A DNA stretch of 64,000 nucleotides from Rhodamnia argentea (lineage: Eukaryota; Streptophyta; Magnoliopsida; Myrtales; Myrtaceae): positions 8,246,001-8,310,000 of the forward strand of contig NC_063151.1 in NCBI RefSeq assembly GCF_020921035.1, in the 5' to 3' direction. Below are positions 1 to 12,345 of this stretch, piece after piece. Made by a program: the position numbers and the translations under genes. The notes beneath the pieces are model-generated. The model did no database searches and had not been told where the DNA came from. It saw only the letters and a list, made by a program, of their open reading frames with translations. Every line of letters starts with the position of its first letter. The first letter of the stretch is position 1.

Positions 1-786
1 CAACAGTTAAAGGTTCAGTCAATTTCAAACTCAAACTGACTAAGAAACGCACTGAATAGAGCATATCAATTGCTTTCATATGTCAAGAGATGGTGATACA
101 TGTAATCATCGAGTCCTGGATTCATATAATCATGAGATGCTCAAAGAAGAACGAGATATTACACTGAAGCACAAGCATCATCTACGCTACCACTGTACTG
201 TGAAAACATTAACGTATACTATGTAAGGGTCTGATTATCATTTACTTTATATCCATTAGAACTAAAGTTTCAAGCTCTGGCAAAGAGATTACTTTATGCA
301 CCCAACACGTCAACAATTTGCTCGGCAAGAAAACAGAGGAGACTGTGAATGAATTTATCAATCCACACAGAAAGATGATCTGTGGAGAGCCAAAAGGCAG
401 TCATACCATAGACAAAGACATCCTGATCTGGACGGAGATTATATTAGTTGACTTATTCTGCCTTCAATTAAAAGGGGGATTCAAACTTGACAATAAAAAG
501 TCAAACAATGTATCAGACAAACAGTCGAAAGAGGGAGAAAATCAAAAGAAAGCATTATGATCAGCAGATAATCCATGCGCCTATGGCACCTTCCTGAACT
601 GATTCGATCTTTTCAATCTTCAAACACCCACGTGTACCCAAAAAAAATAATAATAATAACGCTAATGAAACAGTAGAGTGGAGAGGAGATGGATAATTGC
701 GAATCAAACATCGGACAGACGTGGACGAAACGATCGAACAGAAACCGAAGAAAGCAGAAGCCGAGAAAGTGGGGGGTTACACTCAC
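1..786. other. Window edge, no confident exon
   Basis: No conserved coding sequence is recognisable here. If the minus-strand first exon proposed at 787-1160 is real, this stretch would be its first intron and any following exons. I could not find a convincing second exon: one candidate acceptor near 601 leads to a stop after about a dozen codons. The short reading frames present on both strands lack recognisable motifs. Confidence 0.3.
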
Positions 787-1160
787 ATGCTCGCACGACC
801 CGATCAACCGGATGAGACATGGATCACTGTCCCGCCCCCGAGCTCGACGAGTCGGGCAAACGCGGAACCAATTCCGAGGCCAAACGGCGATTCACCCTCG
901 GAAAGAAACCTCGCCGCGAGGGCCGGAAGGTCGTCTTCAGCGCGACGCTTCCGCGACCACCGGGCAGCGATCAGGCGTCCATGTGCCGGGGCAGTGCGAG
1001 GTTGCCGGACAGGGGGATGGGGGAGAAGAGTCGAGACCGTAGTGTAACGCCAAAGCAAAGGCTCAACCGACGGAGAGAGAAGAAGAAGGAGAAGAAGAAG
1101 GAGAAGAAGAAACACAGAGGGCGTACGTTGTGGTGCGACGTTGAGAGCGAGGGAGAGTGA
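787..1160 (-). other. Possible first exon and CT-rich leader of a minus-strand gene running off the window
   Basis: On the minus strand a long CT-rich leader (GA-rich on the plus strand at 1071-1115), typical of plant 5' UTRs, runs into a GC- and CpG-rich block at 780-1020. An ATG at 820 opens a short frame beginning MSHPVDRVVRA. That frame reaches a good donor, GTGAGT, at 786-781, giving phase 1 after 11 codons. An upstream three-codon ATG frame (MDA stop) lies just 5'. I do not recognise the peptide and could not place exon 2, so the identity is unknown and this could also be a noncoding leader exon. Confidence 0.28.
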
Positions 1161-4100
1161 AGATGGTGACGAATGAGTCGATGCCGATTTCGTTTTCCGA
1201 GTGACGAAGCGCCCCCGCCCCTCCCCCCACCAATTTGGAACGATTCAATTGGCTTCGAGCGCTCCCTCTCATTTGGCGGGAGCAGGGGCGTGCCTTTGTG
1301 GGATGGGCCCCGCCGCAAGATGGTCCCCGGACTTCCTCCTTACTGAAAATATTAACACGATTTTTTTTTTCTTTTCCTCCATTATTTTTTTTTTCCTTCT
1401 TCTATTCTTATTAATTTTGTAGATTCCCGTCTATTAATTATTGAAGTATATCTTTCCTCGATTACATTCGGCGTTATTAACATCATGCGATTTTCTAATC
1501 TTAGCTCGTGACGCTTCTTCAATATCCTACGTTTAATTTAATTTGTTGTTGTAATTTCTTAAATTCACTACCAAGTATTAACCCTCTCTTATTCTTCAAT
1601 GTGAATCGATACAAAAATTGAGAATCCTATGCGATGTTCGAAAGCCCGGTGTTTTAGCACCTCACATTTATTTTATTTGGGTCGAAAGCATCTTGTAGTT
1701 GAAGTAACGATTTTATCCAAGTAACATACACAGGTGAAGAGTTTAAAGTGAATTAGTTAGGTGCATATGGATTTTCATAGATCGGATTAAATATGTGTAA
1801 ACGGTTGTGGTCGGTTCTGCTCGGATGGGATATGGGTCACCGAATTTGTATTACACGTAAATGTGTCAATTTAGGCCGAACCATTTTCGATCCAACCCAA
1901 ACATTTGATAGTCTTGCGTGCCATTTGTTTTGTCGTGCACCACACGTTGCTTGTTAGTTGATACCCAGAAATTAAATAAATAAAAGGAATTGAAGAAAAA
2001 GGAAAATAGTACGGATTATTATTTGAGAAGAAAAGAACAAAACAAAACACCAAACAGATGGCTTACATTAAAAAAAATTAAAAAAAAAAGATCTCTTACA
2101 ACAAAAGTTTTGACTTACATTGCAGAAAATGATGAGAGTGGTGATCCGAATTGAACTTGGAGTGAGAAATGAAAGTCAACCTAAGACTTGGTAACAAGAA
2201 GATGAACAAACAGCTACCTACCTAAACAAACCTCCAACCAACCCAAAGTCGAAAACAAAAAAAAAATTATCGGTGGCTCGGAGTGTCTATGAGCTAAATA
2301 AATCTCAACTACTAAATCATCTACGTTCCCGCGGCTCTCGCAACAAGAGAATAAGATCCGGTTCATATCGACGGGCATTGACTTACGGATGAGTGATAGG
2401 AATCGCCGCCCCTTGGTGTAGATACCTTTAATAAATGAATTGTATATTGTTCGATTTCATATTAATGTTTTGGTCAAATGAAAAAAAGGAAATAAAGACA
2501 ACCCTTTACTCAACAGATAAATACGTACACGAACGTATATACCCTCAAGATAGAAGTAATCTCGCTTTCCAAACATGCGGCGAAAAAAAAAAAAAGATAC
2601 AAAACGTTTGCTCGAAGGACAAAAAATATTAATTGTGAAGTCTTTTCATCCAAAGAGGCTCATTTGGCGTCCGATCTAACCAACGACGACTAAGTCACCT
2701 GTCGGTTGAGCCGAAATCATGCCATTTTGCTTATCTTATAAGGGATTGTTTACTCGATTTTGCTTCGATTCGATGACTTCCGACTCCTAATTCATGTTGG
2801 CAAAAAGGACACTACTTTGCAAAAGTGAAACACTAATCAAACCCTCTGATTTGCTCGACCTTTACAAATGAGCTCAAATTTGATGATATGAAATCCTAAT
2901 TCACTTCGACCGGAAAAAGAAAAAAAATCCTAATTTACAAGTAGTTTGAGGTAAAATCCAAGTCATCTAATCTGCGAATTCGATGTGGGGCTAAAACCTT
3001 TTTATCTCTCGGCTGTCTGAAAAAATTGACGAAAACCATACTGAAAAAACTTATGTTTTGTTTAAAAATACATGGTGATGATCTAGCTTAGATAAGGTGT
3101 CCATTATTTCACGGGACCCCCCTTCCTTAATCACGCTAGATGCCGCATAAGCATTTCTTTTGAAAGAAGGTAACGGTTGATATTTTTCATTCTCAAGTAA
3201 AAGTCTCTGGTTTTTTTTTTTTTAACCGAAGAGAGGTTTGTGTTTTTCATTTTAGCAAAAAAGTGAAGTTATTTTACTGCTAGAATATGAAATCGTAGAG
3301 ATTTTTGCCTCTTGAGAAAAAAGTAAGAAAAGCGGGATTATTTTAATCCTGAAGGAGTAATTTTTTGAGTAATGTCCTCTCGTTTTTTTTTTTTTCTTAT
3401 GAGAAACAAAGACACATGTTCGCACTACTCTCGGTTGGTGTCATGTGGTACAACCTAAATTTACTGAACTGAAGAGTGAAAGTAGACCACCCGTATATTA
3501 TGAGATAGCTCAAGTTATTCATCTTCAGACAAGATCGACCGGACAACTACTTTCCCATAAAATAAATAATAGCCTACCTATTAATAAGAACTTTTGCTAC
3601 TGCTAGTAAATTTACCTAATGAGGCATTACGTAAGTGACCATGTCACGTGATTTTCAATGATGCTCGCTTCACCAACACCTAGCTAGCTCTACAAACAAT
3701 CTTGCGATTCACGCCAAATGCTTGCGATTCACGCCAAATGCTTGCGGTGTAAATGTCGGAACCGGATCCAACCAGCCCCGTCTTTCAGACAGCAGTAACA
3801 TGTCGCATTCTGTGACCAAATGATGCCTCGTCTTAAAGCGTATCAGAAAATAGAATTCAGACAAATAAGCATGAAACATCGACTTCAATCGACCACATTC
3901 ACATTTACCGTAGCATTAACAGTTGGGAATTCGTCTCTATACATATATATTCACAAACATTGTTACATACATATAGGAGGCAGGGGGAGCAGACATGACG
4001 GACTACTCGAAATGGCGTCCTCATCGGATTCGAATAATGTTTATGTACAGTTCGAACTCGTGGCAACATCTGGAATGAAGTTCTCGGTTAGCATAAAAAA

Positions 4101-4185
4101 AGAGGAGGTAGGAGCGGATGAAATGGGAAAAGGAGAATGGACGAGGGAGGAGTTAAGAATAGTATGCTACAACCACCTTTTCGTG
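1161..4185. other. Intergenic spacer
   Basis: AT-rich spacer with many A/T homopolymers and no recognisable coding sequence, RNA gene or intact transposon. The only clear structures are the short tandem repeat at 3704-3746 and poly-T tracts near 3211 and 3384. The final part, close to 4185, should hold the 3' UTR of the minus-strand nuclease gene. Confidence 0.5.
3704..3746. repeat. 20-bp tandem repeat, two copies plus a start
   Basis: The unit cttgcgattcacgccaaatg occurs twice in direct succession and is followed by the beginning of a third unit (cttgcg). The copies are identical, suggesting recent replication slippage. No gene is nearby on this side except the 3' end of the nuclease gene about 440 bp away. 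Confidence 0.85.
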
Positions 4186-7100
4186 TCATGTGAAATTTCT
4201 TTTAGCTCGCAGCTGGCTTAGTTTGTCCCTCCATTGAGCTGCCACAGAACAAAGCATCACCACAAAAGCCATTCACCAAAGGCTTGAGAGGTAAAGAACG
4301 TGCATTTTTCCGCGTTCACTTCACAAGCAGTTAATGAGTAACTATCCAGTGTATTCTTCTCCAAATAAAGATGTTATTTCAAGAAATTTACGAATAAGAA
4401 ATTTTCCTAACCTTAGCTGAATTTTGAGGTGTACTGCGAACTAAAACCAAAACCAAAACCAAAATGAGGAGAGTCCAGGCAGGGACCACCCATTGAACAC
4501 CCATAAATAAAAAAATAGAATCCGAAGATTCAGGAAATTGAACAGAAAGGATTCAAGTCCACAAGTGAAAACTTCCAGTTTTGAAATACACGCATCAAGT
4601 AAATATAGCTAGACAAACGAACCAGTCAGCAACTGATATCCTCGTTCATTTAGGTCCTGTTCCAAGACTTAAAAATAATAATAATATTAACTTAGAAAGC
4701 GAGACATACCAGCATCTGTGTAGCGCTCCTCTACAGCAGCTATGAGCATGTTGCGAACCAGATCAAACTCTTTTGTCTCAATGCATGGCTGACCACTGGG
4801 CCTGAAAGAAATTAAGTCTTATTTTAGTCTTTCATTCATGTCCCCAAAAACACAGCTTAAAGGACAATGAATTGTGCATATAACAATGCTCCACGGCAGG
4901 ATATCAATTCTGTTCACCCATCCAGCACACAAAACATATGCACTCTACTAAATGCCCTCAATGCCATAAATACTGATAATAGCCAAACCATAGACAAACC
5001 TATCAAGTTCTGTGAACAACAACCCATCCGATCCAGGGGTCTGCACTGAAAGCTTGCCTGACTCGATAACTTTCATTCCATCACTGTAAGCCAAATATTT
5101 GTTCACTTGTATTGGCACCTGCCAACAAACAGAAGTGACCCCTTCTCACAGGGAAACATGCAAAAGCAAACGTGCTGGATAAAACTACCTCCTATCCACT
5201 ACCCCCACCGTCGGCTTCACTGTTCATAAACAACGCTTTGGAATGTCAATCTCATAATGGTGGAATCAGTTAAGTTACTTCAACATTAAGATGTACCCAG
5301 TTTTGGGCGCAGGAACAGAATACTTAGGATGAGATGCAATTAATTGATTTTTAGATCCTGCATTCAGTCCTTAAGTTGTGAAGTGGGCCATGTATTAAAC
5401 AGAGGTCCTTCTTTCTAGCTACTTAAAACTTTACTTCCATCCTGTTATTCTCCTTTACAGCTAATACCTCAACTTCCAAATTACATGCCCTTGCAAAATA
5501 ATTCATGAATTGTCACTCCCAAGTACCTTGCATCTTACTGCAATGTTGATGGCATCTGAAGGTCGGAGATCAAAGCTGACAAATTCGGATTTGTTGCCCG
5601 TCTGTGATCAATAAAAGCTTAAGATCATTCACCAAGAAAAACTTTACTTCAGGATTACACTAAATGTCTACTTACATATCAGCCTGTTTTACAAGAGACA
5701 AATCAATTTCTCATATCAGTATAAATCACAAAGACTTTTGGTAATTTATCCTCCTCCTAACAAGCATGTGTACGCTACCCGTGAGAAAAGACCAATATAA
5801 AAAGCTTAAATATATTCAGATGACAATATGACGTCTGCAAAAAATGCAAAAAACCCAGCCTACATATTTTATTATTTCGTCAGAAAAAGAGAGATGAATT
5901 CAAGTAAAGTATCCAACCTTTGTAAGATATAGCTGAGCAAAATATGCCTCGTGAACTCTCTTAGTGACTCTGACAAGTCTGACCTGCAGGAACCACGGTT
6001 ATGACAATGCAAAAGAGTATTATTATTCTGAACAAAAACAAGATAAAGCACAAACTTACCTCATATCCCATCTTGTCAATCATTTCCTTAACCACTTGAT
6101 ATAAAGTTGGTCTAGCCTGGAACCAAAAGCACAGAGGGTTGTTTAATTCTCAAACCAACAGAATCCATCATTCTACTACAGAGTACAGAAAACAAACAAT
6201 TGAGAGAAAAAAAGAAAAACACATAATGACATACAATTTGAACGTTCCGCACAGCAGCCATGAGAAGAACACTCGGCATCTCCACTGCAGTCAAAAGGGG
6301 AAAAAAGGCATTAAAGAAGGATGTGAATATTCTGCACGGCAGCCAGGGGCACTCCCGATGATATTCAAGCAACAATGAGATCCTCTTAAAATAAAAGAAA
6401 GAAAAAAGATGCACGTACAAACAATTATAGGGAGGAGAAGACCGGTCCCATCTTCCATCTTTAGGACAATAGCAGGATGAGGAGCATAATCTGGCAGATG
6501 TCCCCCTTGAGGATTGTTATGGACACATCTTAAGTGCCTTCCATCCCTCATTTTAATCGTGAAACCTTCTGCCCCACTCTTCACCTCGACTGTCCACAAT
6601 AAACGAGGCATACAAATATCAACAATCTAGACTATGAATAGCATGTATATTGCTTCAACTAGGGTAGAGAATTACTTAAGGAAAGAGCTTACACATTCTT
6701 TTAAAATCAGGACACAATATTTAAGCAAAAAACCTAACACTCCCCATGGAATTTTGCTTAAAACTCAGCTTCAATCTTTTTCAGCAATCAATCCAAAATC
6801 AGTTCACACTATTCTTCCATCAGTGTTTCGAAACCCATTCTCATAATCCCTAATTGCGAAGTTAATATAACCATGCTAGGTTTCAAAAGAGCATCGTAGA
6901 TGAATAAAACTTTTTCAGACCTAGTGTGAATCAATGATGTCAAAAGTTTAATGGGTGCTATTGTAAATTTCCTTATGAAATCTTTTATCAAAGACTTGCT
7001 TAGTTTGAAAATGCAGCCCTGCCTCGAGCACTGCAGTAGACCTAGCTTTGAACTGCACTAAACCTCTACCCCTTTTACAAAAAGATGCATATATTCCATT

Positions 7101-8030
7101 TGCACCTTTGTGCTAATATTAGACACGTGAATTAACTATGATCATCATGAAAGCTATAACTCAAAGCATTAACCAGACTGTGGCCTTGGCTGCATTGCAA
7201 ATCAAATTTAAAGTACCGAACTTTCAGTTTCTGATAGTACCTAAATTGGGTGACAGCAATAAGGTAACATAGAAAGAATCTATTTCACGTATACAGATAT
7301 AAGCTTTTGGCTTGTAAGCACACGATTTCACATTGTCGTCATTAAACACATTTACAAATTTAGTCAACAGCCCAAGTGGAGAAACCTAAGCATGGACCAT
7401 AGCCTCCTCTTTCAGCAAGGGATGAATGCCAAAGCAAATGTCATTAAATTGACCGAAATAAACTGCAGGTTGATGTTTCAGATTGTTTTAGTTGTCTTTG
7501 AGATTGTTTTGTTGTCCTGTCTTCCTTTGTTTTGAATGTTCTGTAAGAGAGAGTGTGGTGTGTTGTGATTTTCGCGTGTAATGGGTTTTGTCAACCCATG
7601 ACATACCCTGGTTGAGCAAATAAAGATTAACTTAACTACCAAAAAAAAAGCGGCTGGGTGAAAAACATAGATGAATTTTAAGAGGATGAAAAGGCAATCA
7701 AATCGACAATCAACATCTGGATTCCATACCAGCTTCAACAATGCTGGAATTGACATAATCTTCGTCATTTTCATTGAAGTTCTCTGCAGTGCTTCCATTA
7801 CCATCCGAGGAAGAACTGAAGCTGCACCGTGGGGCCCGGCATCTACGAGCAATTGATAGGCGAGTAACAGTAGCAACTTTAGTTTTAGCTCTAAAAGATT
7901 CCCTGCATCCCCACAGTTCACTTCTAAGAAGCTTAGGCTTCATGAATGGGGAAGTGACAGGGACAGTGTAGGCACCAGCTTGCTTCGCACGGACGCTGGG
8001 ACAAATGACCGGTCCTTGTAATGAACCCAT
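4186..8030 (-). CDS. BBD1: Bifunctional nuclease in basal defence response (BBD1/BBD2 type; DUF151 plus UVR)
   Basis: Nine exons on the minus strand: 8030-7730, 6589-6419, 6284-6235, 6116-6060, 5983-5918, 5601-5527, 5118-5000, 4801-4710, 4238-4186. They sum to 984 nt and keep one frame, giving 327 aa, close to the roughly 325-330 aa I recall for Arabidopsis BBD1/2. Residues 1-100 are a poorly conserved N-terminus. The DUF151 bifunctional-nuclease core starts near residue 101 and contains MRDGRHLRCVHNN, LEMPSVLLMAAVRN and FDLRPSDAINIAVRCK. The C-terminal 40 residues look like a UVR (UvrB/UvrC) motif. Known family members have RNase and DNase activity and a role in basal defence. The start at 8030 is the first ATG that opens the conserved frame. 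All junctions are GT-AG. BBD1 and BBD2 paralogues cannot be told apart here. Confidence 0.93.
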
Positions 8031-8960
8031 GCCTCGTCTATCAAAGTCTATGCAGTGAAGACATTGATGGAGACAGAGAGTTACAATAAGCTCGAAAGAG
8101 TACATAAAACTGGAAGAATGGGGAAAAACAAGGATTTGGCACAAACTAAAGAGCGTTCCGAACTGAATTCGACTTCGGAGTCTTGCTATGACGAAAATGC
8201 TTCCCTCGCAGGCATATTAGACACGACCCAATTGGACGCCCGTAATAATACGAAAAAAAAAAAGAACAAAGAAGGAAAAAATAAGTCCTCGGATGTTTCA
8301 CCATTCCCAACTCCAACCGACACAGCGACTCCTACTCGAACTGCAACATACACGAAACTCCAATCTCCTCCACTACCCTGTTGCTATAAGCGGAAACGAA
8401 ATAAACAAGTTCGACACTTCAGCTCGACCCTCGAACTGCGCAAGTGAAGAGACGACGACACCGCAAAAGGAATAAATCGTCAAAGCCCTAGTCTCTCATC
8501 TACACCCAGTGCACGCGAAAAGAAGAAGAAGAAGAAGAAGCTCGAAACGATGAACAAAGACCCATCGGACGCACCTCGAGCGAGAAACCAATCGCCGACG
8601 CCGAATTTCACCTCCGATCGCCGAACCGGAGCTTCGCGCGAGGCCCAAGGCTCCGAGGAACGTTCGCGGACAGTTGGCGTGCGCGTGGAATATGTACACT
8701 GGAATTAGATCTAAAACGAGAGGCAACTCCGAGAGTAAGAAGGATCGAAGCAAGCAAACGGAGAGAGAGAGAGAGAAATTAAAGTGGAAGAAGCGAATAA
8801 AGAAAAGTGGAATCGAAGGACCGACGAGCAGAGAAGGAAGGATAGGATAAAAATGGCCGAGCGAGCCAGCGAGCGAGAGAGAGAGAGAGAGGGAGAGAGA
8901 GAGGGGATAAGAGATTCTTTACAGAGAGAGGAAGGGGGAGAGAGCGACGAAGAAGATGTC
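8031..8960 (-). promoter_or_regulatory. Probable 5' UTR and promoter of the BBD gene
   Basis: This stretch lies immediately upstream of the BBD start codon on the minus strand. It holds a (GAA)n tract at 8521-8540, GA microsatellites at 8761-8777 and about 8872-8910, and a GC- and CpG-rich patch at 8560-8690. Read on the minus strand these are CT-rich leader sequences of the kind common in plant 5' UTRs. I could not fix a TATA box or transcription start, and a leader intron is possible. Confidence 0.45.
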
Positions 8961-10788
8961 GTTTAACTTACTCTTTTCTCAGGAATTAAATGCAAGAATT
9001 GTTTTTATCCAATAATTCCGTATGCTAATTTACGACTATAACCTTGCTGCGGGGTCCTTATTACTGACCAAACCTTGCTTACGAAATCAACTTTGTTGAT
9101 AGGTTTCGACAACTTTTTTTTGGTTTTTTTTGGGTAATGAGTTAATAATATTACAAGGTTAATAATAACCGATTTTGAAATTCTCAACTTTTTTGAAAAG
9201 AGAGAAAGGTATTCTCAATAGGACAATATAGAAGTAGACATTGTACCCTTTTATTGTTTGGTCGAATAGACATCGTACCTTGCCCCGACCTAATATTGAC
9301 TTGTAAAATGTCTACATTAAAAAATAAGTATCAAAGTAATCTTATTAATGGGATTTTTTAATCAATCACATGGGACGCAATTAACGTAGAATTTTATTCC
9401 CGATGTATTAGAATTTTATTCACAGTTAACGTAGAAGGGCGTCTCTATTATACTAAGTTGACGGGCCGACTACTTGGAAACGAAGAGAAAAAAGCTTATC
9501 TCGTTAATGTTGCCTTCATCGGAATTAAGCTCGTGAGCTATAGAAAGAGTTCTATCCGCACACTAATGAATGAATATACCCCGATAGTTGATTCACTCGC
9601 CTAGGAATCGACGTAAGGGTCAAATTTGTTTCGCGAAAAATGAATTTTGAAGAAATATTTTTTTTAAAATGATCACTTATATAACTTCAAATTATTAGTT
9701 AATGAAAATTATTTTCATTATCAACAACATTTTATGTATCAATATCTTCATGAAAGGTTAAAAAGAGAGTTCGATTATTCACTTTTATAAGCGATACAGA
9801 TGACTATTTTTAGAAAAATGATTTTTAAATTTTTTATTTTTCGTGAGACGAAGCTTAAGTGAGAGTTGTATTTCATGAGGGCAAGAATTATCCAATTTTC
9901 CCTTGTCATAATGATAAAGATGTTAGTGGAATTTATCGACAGAGGTAAGTCTTGTTATGCCGGGAATAGAACTAATTCCTTGAAAAAGCACTAATTTTAG
10001 GTGGAACCGAACTTTTAATTTAATTTGATAAAAATCACGAGTTATGTCTAAATCTGATCTCGGTTAGTTTTCGGTCAAATGAAGAGAAACTGTTAATGTC
10101 CGATATGTCAATGCCACGTGAACGTGATTATCCTTTTTTTTTTGTCTTTTTCCTTTTGACCTCTTTCTTTCTTCTTCTTCTTCTTCTTCCTTTCACTGGA
10201 CCACACCCTGACCACTGACCACCATCAAGTCAGCCGCACGATCAACTCAACCCGGTGACTCGCCTTCCACCCCGACAACACCTCCGTCCATCGCCACCTC
10301 GCCACCTTCCACCATCACGGCCGTTCATCCTCGATTCCGCCCTCAACAACCGCTGAGATTTCCGTTTTCCCCAAGCTCTCGCCACAGATCTCCACCACTA
10401 ACGCCTCCACTGTCGGCCGATGACCCCTCGCTTCCGAAGTCCGCTATAGCCCGGCCGCGGCTCGTCCTCGCGGTCCTCAAAGCTCCCGGCGCACTCGAGC
10501 CTCAAATTTTGGATCTAAGCTCCGGCGAGCCCTAGATTCGAGACCCACGGATCAGCTTGACCTCGGATTTGTGTTTATTAAGGTCTAGCAGGGCCCTCGG
10601 CGACCACAGTTCCTTTTAAAATGCATATGGAGTTCATTCCAGCGAAGAATATAAGGAAATGAGTGCAGATAGAGTACGAGGTCGCCGACGTAGAAGGCCT
10701 GGAAGTCGGGGTTCCATCCGCGGTTGCTGCCAACAATGTGGTCGGTAGCGGCGCCAAAGACGCTACGGCTGCCACGAGAAACGAAGAG
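8961..10788. other. AT-rich spacer with a GC-rich block
   Basis: No recognisable gene. From 8990 to 10140 the sequence is AT-rich with poly-T tracts. At 10165-10190 a (CTT)n tract leads into a GC-rich, coding-like block (10200-10788), which is interrupted by the transposon that follows. Frames in that block are open over short stretches on both strands, but I recognise no protein motif. It may be a gene relic or captured transposon sequence. Confidence 0.4.
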
Positions 10789-10797
10789 GAGGATAAC

Positions 10798-12268
10798 GGG
10801 TTTTTTTCTAATTTAATTTTTTTTTAAATAAATATTTGCGAAATTATTTTTTAAAAAAAAGTATTTACGAAATTGGGCCTCACTCGGCAGTTGGGTTGCC
10901 GAGCAGGCCCTTTTGGGCCCGCCTCCACTTGCTCGGCAGCAGGGCTTCTTTTTTTCTTTTTTTTTTTAATTTTATTTTTTAAGTGTTTTAATTATTTATA
11001 TTTATAATATTTAGTTTATTTCGTATTTTTTTAACATGTTTATATTTATTTTATTTATAATTTTTTTCTTGTGAAACTTATCTTTATAACATAATTAGCA
11101 ATAATTAATGTAAAAATTTATTAAGATCTATAATTAATAAATAATGTTGTAATTATGTAATTAATTTAAAATATTCATAAAATAAAATGTAATATAACCG
11201 CAGGAATATGTTGGAAACCGCAGTAATAGATAGATAGGAAATCGCAGAAAAAGAATTAAAAACCGCATGGAAATATTAAAAACCGCAGATAAAGAGTGGG
11301 AACGAGTAAAGAAAGGAAAAAACTTTGGAAGAGCATATCTCATCGTTCGGGCGTTCGTTTGGGACGATTTTTTTTTTTATTTCATGTAATTTTTCGAGAC
11401 GAATCCATTGCAAACTGCCGGCCGGGCTTTTTTCCCCAAAAACGCCGTTTTCCTTGTCAATTTTGCATTTTCTCCCTCCGATGCCACTTCTCGATATCGA
11501 ACGAACGCTCCTTTCCCTCTTTCCCCAAACAATTGTCGAGAATATTTTGTGGGGTTTTTTTCCAAAATTTTAGCCTACCAAATTTGTTTGGGGAAAGAGG
11601 GAAAGGAGGGTTCGTTTGATATCGAGAAGTGGCACCGGAGGGAGAAAATGCAAAATTGATAAGGAAAACGGCGTTTTTTGGGAAAAAAGCCTAGCCAAAC
11701 TGCAGTTTGCAATGGATTCGTCTCGAAAAATTACGCAAAATAAAAAAAATTCGTCCCAAACGGACACCCGAGCGATGAGATATGTTCTTCCAAAGTTTTC
11801 CCCTTTTTTTACTCGTTCCCACTCTTTTGTTGCGGTTTTTAATCTTTCCATGCGATTTTTAATTCTTTTGTTGTGGTTTCCCATCTATCTATTATCGTGG
11901 TTTCCAACATATTCTCGCGGCTATATTACATTTTATTTTATGAATATTCTAAATTAATTACATAATTACAACATTATTTATTAATTATAGATATTAATAA
12001 ATTTTTACATTAATTATTGCTAATTATGTTATAAAGATAAGCTTCACAATAAAAAAATTATAAATAAAATAAATGTAAACATGTTAAAAAATACGAAATA
12101 AACTAAATATTATAAATATAAATAATTAAAACACTTAAAAAATGAAATTAAAAAAAAAAACCCCGCTTGGCAACCCGACTGCTGAGCGAGTCCCAAATTA
12201 GTAAATACTTTTTTTTTAAATAATTTCGTAAATATTTATTTTAAAAAAATTAAATTGGGAAAAAACCC
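10798..12268. mobile_element. Long fold-back Mutator-like (MULE) element with 9-bp target duplication
   Basis: Two arms of about 700 bp (10798-11533 and 11586-12268) are inverted copies of each other around a loop of about 50 bp. The ends are GGGTTTTTT... and ...AAAAAACCC. The flanks carry the perfect 9-bp direct repeat GAGGATAAC (10789-10797 and 12269-12277), the hallmark length for Mutator-superfamily insertion. Arms align by eye at roughly 90 percent identity, and the left arm has about 40 bp extra GC-rich sequence near 10905. Inside the arms a short motif, AACCGCA, recurs about every 20-30 bp at 11198-11290. No transposase is encoded, so the element is non-autonomous. Confidence 0.82.
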
Positions 12269-12345
12269 GAGGATAACGGGGTGGGATGAGGTGGCCATGG
12301 ACGTCAAATACTTGGTAGTGAAAAGAAGAATAAAGGGGAAAAAAA

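Noticed and set aside
697..1047. Plus-strand open frame of 116 codons in the CpG-rich block
   Set aside because: Overlapping frames are open on both strands because of high GC. There is no motif, and the leader composition and splice donor favour the minus strand.
7478..7921. Minus-strand frame overlapping BBD exon 1 and its first intron
   Set aside because: It is a different frame from the conserved BBD N-terminus and crosses the donor at 7729.
11296..11957. Several frames of 80-110 codons on both strands within the fold-back MULE
   Set aside because: They are mirror images of one another produced by the inverted repeat, with no transposase motifs.
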